Shown: positions 42,950 through 48,796 of the stretch, in pieces | Position numbering within the stretch: position 1 is the first letter of the stretch | Layout: each line of letters starts with the position of its first letter | Assembly (NCBI GenBank): GCA_016868315.1 | Contig: VGHE01000015.1 | Span: forward strand, 1 to 48,796 | DNA: 48,796 nt | Origin: Betaproteobacteria bacterium | Lineage (GTDB): Bacteria; Bdellovibrionota_B; Oligoflexia; Silvanigrellales; Silvanigrellaceae | Reading direction: 5' to 3' | Position numbers and translations under genes: made by a program | The notes under the pieces: generated by a model | The model's database searches: none | Seen by the model: only the letters and a program-made list of their open reading frames with translations | Told to the model about the DNA's origin: nothing

Positions 42950-43429
42950 TCAAAAAGAGGCAGTACGACAATTCTCGTGACTCAGAAGAATCTTCGTATC
43001 AGGGTCTGTCACTTTAACTTTACCTTGAGAGTACTCAATCAATGCATGCCGGAGCTGTGCTGAAGTGCTCTGCCCATTGTTGTTCTTTACATGCTCAGCA
43101 GGAGTGAGCAGCATCCGTACGTGAGTCTTTTTCACCACCGCACCATCGTAAATCGTATTGTTGGAACCCGTGAGCGTATCACTGATCGAGAAACTTCTAT
43201 CCGCTCTTTTCTCAGTTCGCAGGCGGGTGAGCTTCACAGACTTACCTTGCACAATCAGCGTGAGGCGATCACGCAAAACAACATCGCGCGCCTCGATTGA
43301 TTTGAAGCACTCAACACGCAAATTGGTGCTGGAGAGTGATGCCACCTCGGAATTCAAAGCCTCTTGGTCTTGAGCCGAACCGCAACCAACAAGAAGAGCG
43401 GCCATAAGAGCAACAACCTGAAACTTCAT
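42950..43429 (-). CDS. Small lipoprotein of unknown function
   Basis: 159 residues from ATG 43429 (GGAGGT eight nt upstream; a longer frame to 43480 is unlikely). Lipobox LLVGC gives C16. The mature part reads as beta-rich (LRVECFKSIEARDVVLRDRL in part, LTLIVQGKSVKLTRLRTEKR) with two cysteines that could form a disulfide (CFKS and the C-terminal NCRTASF). I recognise no family. It is monocistronic with a terminator-like hairpin. Confidence 0.7.
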   Translation of the reverse strand: MKFQVVALMAALLVGCGSAQDQEALNSEVASLSSTNLRVECFKSIEARDVVLRDRLTLIVQGKSVKLTRLRTEKRADRSFSISDTLTGSNNTIYDGAVVKKTHVRMLLTPAEHVKNNNGQSTSAQLRHALIEYSQGKVKVTDPDTKILLSHENCRTASF

Positions 43430-43554
43430 TCTGAACCTCCGCACGCTGTGTTTATTAACGAGCAGCAAACACTGCGCCAACGCATAAGATTCAGATTTTA
43501 TTAATTTCCTATGCCTTCAAGGGTGTCGAAGAACTTGACACCGACAAAGCCGTT

Positions 43555-44733
43555 TCAGAAATTCACAGAGGCAAAAATGCCAAGACCGTTGCTCTCGGTT
43601 TTCTGCTGCTTAGTGTTGTTGCGCTCGTTCATGTTGAGAATCTCAAGCGTATAGCGCCAACCGATTCCCACACCCGCAAAGACACGTCGCAAACCAAAGA
43701 ACACACTCGCATGGAAGCTATCTTCAGGAAGCCCAACACGCCGCGCATCGCCACCGAGGTCATCGAGTGGTGAGCGCACAGAGCCACTCTCAAACGAACT
43801 CTCTGTTGTGGATGAGAAAATATATTTCGCTTGGGCATCTAAACCGATTTTATCGGTAAAAAGATCGAGTCCAGAGCGGGCAAGCAAATACGTTTCCGAA
43901 GATGAAGAATTCACTTTCAAAGACTCTGTCGATTGCGACAGTTTTGAAGTTGAAAACCCTGGGCCTGCATCAATAAAGAAATTAAGAAATCCTGCAGACA
44001 AACGCCCATGCAGCCAATGATCGTAGGAGTTGAGCTCTGGCGCAGCGGAACCATCGCCGAAGGTGCGATCGTAGGTCAGAGTATAGTGCGCAGAGATGTG
44101 TGGCAGCACCGCCACCCCCGTATCACTCACGAATTGAAAGCGCCGTGCCAATGGAAGCGGACCTCCGGAAACAAGACCATAATTCACACCGAAGAGCTGG
44201 CGCACGAAACGGTAGTAAACGGGAGCCTGGAGGCCGCCCCAAATACGCCGATAGCTCCCTGATTTCTCGCGCTCCCCAGGCTGCTGCACAGTTGCAGCGC
44301 CGAGCGCGTATCCAAAGCCTGGTTCAAACTGCAAACCCGGATTTCCAGGAACAACATTAATTCCCTTGGCGAATGCATAGAGCCCAAACTCCCCCTGACC
44401 AACCTTGGCTCCAGAGCGGGAATCAGAACTGTATTGAAAGCCAAGAACGGGACGCAGACCAAAGCCGGGAGCGTTAGGCTTCCAATCCGGGAAGAAAATG
44501 GAAGGCTGCTGCGCAGGTTTCGCTCCTTGGGATGCTTCCGTTTCCTCGTCGATGGTTTCGCCCTCTTTGGCAGTCACCGGCTGTGGCTGAGGTGCGACCT
44601 TCTTGCTTCGGCGTAAAGCTCCAGATGGCGTGTTCTCACTTTGAGCAACAGCAACACCTGCCGCACTTATAAGACCAACACCAAGTCCCAAACACACTCC
44701 GATACGAAGCAACGGCGAAAGCTGAAACAGCAT
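43555..44733 (-). CDS. Outer-membrane beta-barrel protein
   Basis: 392 residues from ATG 44733 (GGAG upstream). A signal peptide (to about AVAQS, residue 31) is followed by a Gln/Pro/Glu-rich linker and then repeated amphipathic strands (FGLRPVLGFQYSSDSRSGAKVG, GGLQAPVYYRFVRQLFGVNYGL in pieces), ending in FASVNF with a C-terminal Phe, the usual barrel-assembly signal. No family is recognised. The start codon is only about 18 nt after the terminator of the upstream L,D-transpeptidase gene. Confidence 0.75.
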   Translation of the reverse strand: MLFQLSPLLRIGVCLGLGVGLISAAGVAVAQSENTPSGALRRSKKVAPQPQPVTAKEGETIDEETEASQGAKPAQQPSIFFPDWKPNAPGFGLRPVLGFQYSSDSRSGAKVGQGEFGLYAFAKGINVVPGNPGLQFEPGFGYALGAATVQQPGEREKSGSYRRIWGGLQAPVYYRFVRQLFGVNYGLVSGGPLPLARRFQFVSDTGVAVLPHISAHYTLTYDRTFGDGSAAPELNSYDHWLHGRLSAGFLNFFIDAGPGFSTSKLSQSTESLKVNSSSSETYLLARSGLDLFTDKIGLDAQAKYIFSSTTESSFESGSVRSPLDDLGGDARRVGLPEDSFHASVFFGLRRVFAGVGIGWRYTLEILNMNERNNTKQQKTESNGLGIFASVNF

Positions 44734-44750
44734 TCGATTCTCCAAAAAAT

Positions 44751-44791
44751 AAAAAGGCAATCACAGAGGGATGACTCCCTCTATGATTGCC
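44751..44791 (-). terminator. Strong intrinsic terminator after the L,D-transpeptidase gene
   Basis: On the minus strand a 16-bp stem (15 Watson-Crick pairs and one U-G), GGCAATCATAGAGGGA with UCCCUCUGUGAUUGCC and a 4-nt loop, is followed by five T. It ends about 18 nt before the start codon of the outer-membrane barrel gene. Confidence 0.92.
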
Positions 44792-44816
44792 ATTGAATGC
44801 CATTTACGGCAACCGG

Positions 44817-45947
44817 TCAGAGTTCGGGTACAGGTGCACAGCGGGTCAGATATTTCTTATCGAGGTAACCCCGATTCACTTTCACAAAGTTTGTTCCCTC
44901 AACCTCAGCCCATACGGTGACAGGCCAACCGTTGCGATAGAACGACGAGACTGTTGCCGTGGGACTGGGAACGCTGGAGTAAACAGGTGCAATATTGCTC
45001 TCCTGATCGACCGAGCCAATGTAACAAGATTGTTTGTTTGGCTTGAGCGCCGGAACAGACTCGGGAACCGGAGGAACAGTGGGTGTTGCAGTTGCAACGG
45101 GAGCAGGAGCCCGCTCGGGCTGCTTCGTGACTTCTGGCTTTGGTGTGACCACTGGAGCTGCAGGCCCATCCACAGTGGAATTGAGAGCCGGATCATTTGG
45201 CCAGTTTCCAACAACCACGCGCATGTTTAGCGAAGCAACTGACTTGGTCAAAGTCCAGCGCTGATTCATGGGGCGCGCTTCCATCGATGCAACGCTGCCA
45301 CGGAAAGAAGACAGCTCACCGAACGTATTCAAGATCCCGCTGAAAACCTCTTTAATCTTAGAATTAGGGTTGCGAATGCAACCGCCTGAAACGCGCCGCT
45401 CATTAGCCGTGGGGAGTTCAAGAATGCTCTCGTTGGAATTGCCATGCAGACCATATGCACCATGGAACCAAAGCACATAACGTCCGAGCGGATTGCGTGC
45501 TCCGCACGGGCCATAAATAGAAGGGTTGTTTGCAAAGACAGCAGCGCGCTCAGCCTCGCTGCGAACTTCGCGACCAGTGGCTGGATTGATTGGCTTGCGC
45601 GGGTACCATGCTGGACACATTTGCAGATCATCTACCGCGTAAATACCGGTTGGTGTGAATTGAGTTTCACCATTATGGTAGGCACCACTCACATCAGCAC
45701 TGGCAATGTTCCACTGGTCTACAGCAACACCATTTTTGTAAAGTGTTGCTCGGTTTGTTTTGAGGTTAACACGGAAAGCAATGCGTGAGCGCAGAGCTTT
45801 ATTGACTTCAGCACTCGAAAGCGAAGAGCTTGCAAGCCACGCAACTTCAGAATCAACAGGTTCGGACTTCTTTGCACAGCCAGCAACAGCGACAAGCGCA
45901 GCGGCTGTGATGGGAAGAACCTTTTGAAAAATAGCCTTGTTGATCAT
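44817..45947 (-). CDS. L,D-transpeptidase (YkuD) lipoprotein with C-terminal SH3-like domain
   Basis: 376 residues from ATG 45947 (GGGAGAG upstream). Lipobox VAVAGC gives C24. The YkuD domain runs about 55-215, with FHGAYGLHGN (catalytic His region, 162-170) and RRVSGGCIR (nucleophile C190), the exact motif of L,D-transpeptidases that make 3-3 crosslinks or attach proteins to peptidoglycan. A Pro/Thr/Val-rich linker (about 265-310) leads to an SH3-like domain (SPTATVSSFYRNGWPVTVW in part). The protein should sit in the periplasm, anchored by lipid. It has its own strong terminator. Confidence 0.92.
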   Translation of the reverse strand: MINKAIFQKVLPITAAALVAVAGCAKKSEPVDSEVAWLASSSLSSAEVNKALRSRIAFRVNLKTNRATLYKNGVAVDQWNIASADVSGAYHNGETQFTPTGIYAVDDLQMCPAWYPRKPINPATGREVRSEAERAAVFANNPSIYGPCGARNPLGRYVLWFHGAYGLHGNSNESILELPTANERRVSGGCIRNPNSKIKEVFSGILNTFGELSSFRGSVASMEARPMNQRWTLTKSVASLNMRVVVGNWPNDPALNSTVDGPAAPVVTPKPEVTKQPERAPAPVATATPTVPPVPESVPALKPNKQSCYIGSVDQESNIAPVYSSVPSPTATVSSFYRNGWPVTVWAEVEGTNFVKVNRGYLDKKYLTRCAPVPEL

Positions 45948-46016
45948 GACACTCTCCCTCACTCTCAAGCACGATGGAGTACGAGGGATTCTTAGCAATG
46001 ATTAGGCCAACCTGAT

Positions 46017-46070
46017 TTTTCGGAAATAGCCCGAAAATAAAGATTTTTCTTGACTTGCCGTTTTCGGAAA
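46017..46070. repeat. TTTTCGG repeats upstream of the L,D-transpeptidase gene
   Basis: TTTTCGGAAA occurs at 46017-46026 and again at 46061-46070, with an inverted copy CCGAAAA at 46031-46037 between them. TTGAC/GTCAA (46050-46054 and 46073-46077) frames the second copy. This is an operator-like arrangement 70-125 bp upstream of the gene; no regulator is identified. Confidence 0.4.
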
Positions 46071-46133
46071 GTTGTCAAAAAAATAGACATCTCCGCAGAG
46101 GTGTCAGACAGCCCAAGAACGCTTTTGTTGGAA

Positions 46134-48509
46134 TCAACGCCCGTCGCAACCCAAAATAGGACGCCCTTGTGCATCCACAGGAGCTGCAGCATCGGGGTCT
46201 GCCGTGTTGATATCAGGCATGTCTGGGAACACGGCACCGTTGGTCAATTCGCCGTTGTGAGAAGAGAGAGCAAAAGAGGGAAAACCCAAGAAGGTCCACC
46301 CCATCCCGCTATCAGAGGGAAATACTTTCCGAGTCTCTTCGGATGACTCAAAACGATACACGACTCGGCGCGCCATGTACTCATACGCTGCGCGTTCAGG
46401 TGCCAAGTTCAAAACAGACTCATCCGTTTCCAAGCCAATAGCGGAACTCTTTGGCTTGAACACGCCTCCCGCAAAAACCTTGCCTTCACTTGGTTGAAAT
46501 CCCACTCTGGCTTCTTGACCACATATTGAGCTGTCAAACTCTGCAGAGCCGAATCGTCCAGCTACAATCGGATAGATAACGATAGGATTCGTTATTGCAC
46601 CCACGCCAACAGGAAGCAGAGGATGCTTCAGAAACATCAAGCCACCGGGTGTACTGATGTTCGCATAGACAGGAAAAGCACGACTCAGAAACCCGGAGTA
46701 ACGACATCCCTGCTTCATGAGAGTTTGCGCGGTTTCTGCAAATTTTCTATATACATTTCCTTCTGGTGCATCTGCCCATGGATTTTTTCGCAGTGTCGCA
46801 GAATCAAACATCGTTCTGGTTATCGATGCACCCATTTTCAAACTCGCCAAAGAATCGCTATCTGTGCTGAAAATCTTGAGACGATGACTATCGGGAAGAG
46901 TTTTATTACCCAGCCGGGAGAGGAGAAAGACCTGCGCCCGCTGAGCCACAAATTCCTCGAAATTTTTGTTTACACCAACCAGGTACTCTTCAAAGCGAGC
47001 AGTATCTGGTGGAGCGAGTTTATAAGAGCACTCGTAGTCTCCACCAGTAATGGACTTTACAATAAATCGAGTACCTAAAATTGCAGCTGAAGGAGGCTGA
47101 AATAACAACGTGTGACATTGCATAAGGTCAGTGGCAGCATCGGCCCCTGTGAGAAGATCGAAGTCTTTTGTAAGAATTCCAACGTTAACCTCCTTGAAAT
47201 AATTTTGCAGAGACTGGAGCTGTTGTGGTGATGATAAAACCTCCTGTCCAGATTTCCTCTGTTCACTCAGCTCGTATTCCATGGCCTCGTATCGCCGCGA
47301 CGCTTGAACCCCATCCATTTGTGCAGTAATCATTTGTTCAAAGCTAACAATACGACGCACAAACCAAATACTGTCCGTAAAACTGAATTTTAAATTTACA
47401 TTGAAAGCTTGAGCCGTAGACTCAAGAAGATTCGAACGCTGCTTGTCAAGCTTAATAATTCGCGCAATCGCGCTGCGACGATTGCTTTGTAGCTTATCCG
47501 CCGAAAACGCTTTTTCCTCAGGACGTATCTTGCCAGCTCCTCGATCAGACAGAGCCAATAATGAGATCGAGGCTTTGAACGTAGCAAGATCCGCCGTCGT
47601 AAAACAATCGACGTTCTTGAACCGAGTAGAAGGTATCCCCGTCGGCAATGTCTCAATATTTTTGAGGCACCCCTGTGTTAGGGAGCGCGCGTATGTATCT
47701 GCTGAGCGCCCATCTAATGACCTAAGAATGAAAATCTTGTGTCTCAAAAGAGTATCGTTTCGATCTCCTGAACCATTGTGAGATACAACCCGCTTTGCAT
47801 ATTCCATGCCATCAACTTGATTCAAAGGAAGGGAAATATAAGAGGCATCAGTTGCTTTTCCAGCGGAGCCCATTGCAGTTGACATATGAGCAACCACATC
47901 GGTTGCATAAGAGGCTTGATAGCAATGTTCGGCAGTCCAGAGCCGCACACGCTGCATCCCATTTTTTGCTTCTCTGTCGCCCTCATCAACAGTCACCTGA
48001 GCCGTGCAATTTTTGTAGTAACTCTTTGGGCTCCAAGGTGAGTTCAAAACCTTTATTTTTGCTGCTGTGTTTTTTTCATTTTGAAAGATTTCCCAAACAC
48101 TTCTGCTAACACAACTCTTAAGCTGCTCCTCAGTAACCCTGGGTTTTGCTGCAGTACAGTAGGGTATGTTGAGAACGTCAATCACGCCCTCCGGGTTACC
48201 TGCTCTTGTTCCGAAAATTTGCTCGCCGGTTGCAACGCCATTGAACCGGACAGTCACGTAACCACCAGAGTCATACTGGACGAGGTTTTCCAGGTTGGCT
48301 TTTTCAGTGCCGCTGCTCAAATCCAACTCTGTTCCAGTCAACTTTTGTTGACTCGTATTTGATTTGCAGGGTGCCTGAGCCGATGCCTTGCGCAGCCCGG
48401 GACTGACGGAGCCGTTCGGGGATCCCGGTGAACATGAAGCAATAGAGAAAAGGGCAGCACAGACAGGGCTCAACAGACTAATCCGATGGATATTTTTTTC
48501 GTTGCCCAT
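46134..48509 (-). CDS. Large lipoprotein with trypsin-like WTAxHC motif
   Basis: 791 residues; lipobox SIASC (C26), GGGG before the ATG. Near residue 190 MQRVRLWTAEHCYQAS (H195) resembles the TAAHC loop of trypsin-like proteases and the WTAVHC of the lipoprotein at 35397-36923; upstream strands GGYVTVRFNG and NCTAQVTVDEG also correspond. I find no GDSGG-type Ser motif in the remaining ~600 residues, so activity is doubtful. The rest has a helical middle and a beta-rich C-terminal part with scattered cysteines and is unassigned. A CCGATAC element lies 32 nt upstream of the start. Confidence 0.65.
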   Translation of the reverse strand: MGNEKNIHRISLLSPVCAALFSIASCSPGSPNGSVSPGLRKASAQAPCKSNTSQQKLTGTELDLSSGTEKANLENLVQYDSGGYVTVRFNGVATGEQIFGTRAGNPEGVIDVLNIPYCTAAKPRVTEEQLKSCVSRSVWEIFQNEKNTAAKIKVLNSPWSPKSYYKNCTAQVTVDEGDREAKNGMQRVRLWTAEHCYQASYATDVVAHMSTAMGSAGKATDASYISLPLNQVDGMEYAKRVVSHNGSGDRNDTLLRHKIFILRSLDGRSADTYARSLTQGCLKNIETLPTGIPSTRFKNVDCFTTADLATFKASISLLALSDRGAGKIRPEEKAFSADKLQSNRRSAIARIIKLDKQRSNLLESTAQAFNVNLKFSFTDSIWFVRRIVSFEQMITAQMDGVQASRRYEAMEYELSEQRKSGQEVLSSPQQLQSLQNYFKEVNVGILTKDFDLLTGADAATDLMQCHTLLFQPPSAAILGTRFIVKSITGGDYECSYKLAPPDTARFEEYLVGVNKNFEEFVAQRAQVFLLSRLGNKTLPDSHRLKIFSTDSDSLASLKMGASITRTMFDSATLRKNPWADAPEGNVYRKFAETAQTLMKQGCRYSGFLSRAFPVYANISTPGGLMFLKHPLLPVGVGAITNPIVIYPIVAGRFGSAEFDSSICGQEARVGFQPSEGKVFAGGVFKPKSSAIGLETDESVLNLAPERAAYEYMARRVVYRFESSEETRKVFPSDSGMGWTFLGFPSFALSSHNGELTNGAVFPDMPDINTADPDAAAPVDAQGRPILGCDGR

Positions 48510-48541
48510 GCAGTCCCCGCCTTTTCGCGACGTCTGATAAC

Positions 48542-48548
48542 GTATCGG
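48542..48548 (-). promoter_or_regulatory. GCCGATAC element upstream of the large lipoprotein
   Basis: GCCGATAC on the minus strand matches 7/8 of the sigma-28 -10 element, 32 nt before the ATG at 48509, but the TAAA expected 15 nt further upstream is absent (TTGG instead). TTTGGGT lies upstream as in the paralogue at 36923. Confidence 0.4.
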
Positions 48549-48647
48549 CCGAGGCGGGGTAGACCCAAAGAAAAACCTACAAGCGTTCGAGATTTGCGAG
48601 TTTTTAGACTTTACATTGACTTTTCAGACTCTTACAAAACAGCCGGA

Positions 48648-48796
48648 TCAATAGATTTTTGCACGCACGGTATATTCAAGCACACGTTTCCCTTTGGCAG
48701 GAATAACAGTTCTCCACTCCGCTGTGCCTTTACCAAGCATTTTCTGCTCGAATGTCGTTTTTAGGATTTTGGCATCACCCGGCAACCCTTCACGGT
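48648..48796 (-). CDS. C-terminal end of a DUF4139-like protein (partial)
   Basis: The last 48 codons of a minus-strand gene that continues past the right edge; stop TGA at 48650-48648. The visible residues include ILKTTFEQKMLGKGTAEWRT and VIPAKGKRVLEYTVRAKIY, the pattern (W-x-x-x-x-P-A-x-x-x-x-x-L-x-Y) seen at the end of DUF4139/mucoidy-inhibitor-like beta-sandwich proteins. With so little sequence the family call is tentative. It is followed after 138 bp by the large lipoprotein gene, on the same strand. Confidence 0.55.
   Translation of the reverse strand, partial: REGLPGDAKILKTTFEQKMLGKGTAEWRTVIPAKGKRVLEYTVRAKIY

Noticed and set aside
48486-48764. 92-codon plus-strand open frame at the right edge
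   Set aside because: It overlaps the start of the large lipoprotein and the C-terminus of the DUF4139-like gene on the other strand and has no Shine-Dalgarno.

Overview
The window is about 49 kb of bacterial chromosome at roughly 50% G+C, densely packed with operons. The left edge is the 5' end of a 16S rRNA gene on the minus strand. The many exported lipoproteins (eight carry a lipobox), a flagellar fliG-fliH-fliI-fliJ cluster without fliE/fliF, a short flagellin and outer-membrane beta-barrels indicate a motile Gram-negative. My best guess is the Bdellovibrionota/Oligoflexia or a related former deltaproteobacterial group. That placement is inference: only about 106 nt of 16S is visible.

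Layout. 1-315: 16S 5' end, boxB/boxA leader and rrn promoter. 343-1566: a class I/II aminotransferase. 1780-3744: a beta-propeller lipoprotein behind a perfect sigma-28 promoter. 3803-9314 (minus): a five-gene LolCDE/MacB-like envelope transport operon (two FtsX-type permeases, a LolA-like carrier, an outer-membrane barrel, an ATPase). 9444-12304 (plus, divergent from it): three proteins that are or may be acyltransferases. 12368-14838: a lipoprotein with a Cys/His hydrolase-like domain, a small exported protein and a serine-protease lipoprotein. 14893-16491: a YbiT-type ABC-F ATPase preceded by a terminator and a leucine-codon-rich mini-ORF. 16971-17894: flagellin.

18225-27567 (plus) looks like one tightly coupled operon: a small protein, a NamZ-like (DUF1343) muramidase, two large membrane-anchored proteins that look like inactive sulfatase-fold proteins, exonuclease VII (xseA, xseB) and pyruvate kinase. 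Converging on it, 27547-33878 (minus) is fliG-fliH-fliI-fliJ-motE-like plus a THUMP-type RNA methyltransferase whose start lies about 250 nt inside the motE-like gene. 34130-35379 holds a small gene and trhO. 35397-37964 holds two lipoproteins. 38092-42800 (minus) is a four-gene catabolic operon (glutamine-synthetase-like ligase, Fe-alcohol dehydrogenase, PuuD-type hydrolase, aldehyde dehydrogenase) that fits gamma-glutamylation of an amino alcohol. 42950-48796 (minus) holds further envelope genes: a lipoprotein, an outer-membrane barrel, an L,D-transpeptidase lipoprotein, a large WTAxHC lipoprotein and the 3' end of a DUF4139-like gene.

The most unusual points are the paired pseudo-sulfatases with NamZ, the acyltransferase trio next to a lipid-export-like operon (with a G8 tract at which a -1 shift would fuse two of the enzymes), the long motE/methyltransferase dual-coding overlap, a candidate attenuator in front of the ABC-F gene, and a shared CCGATAC element in front of four lipoprotein genes.
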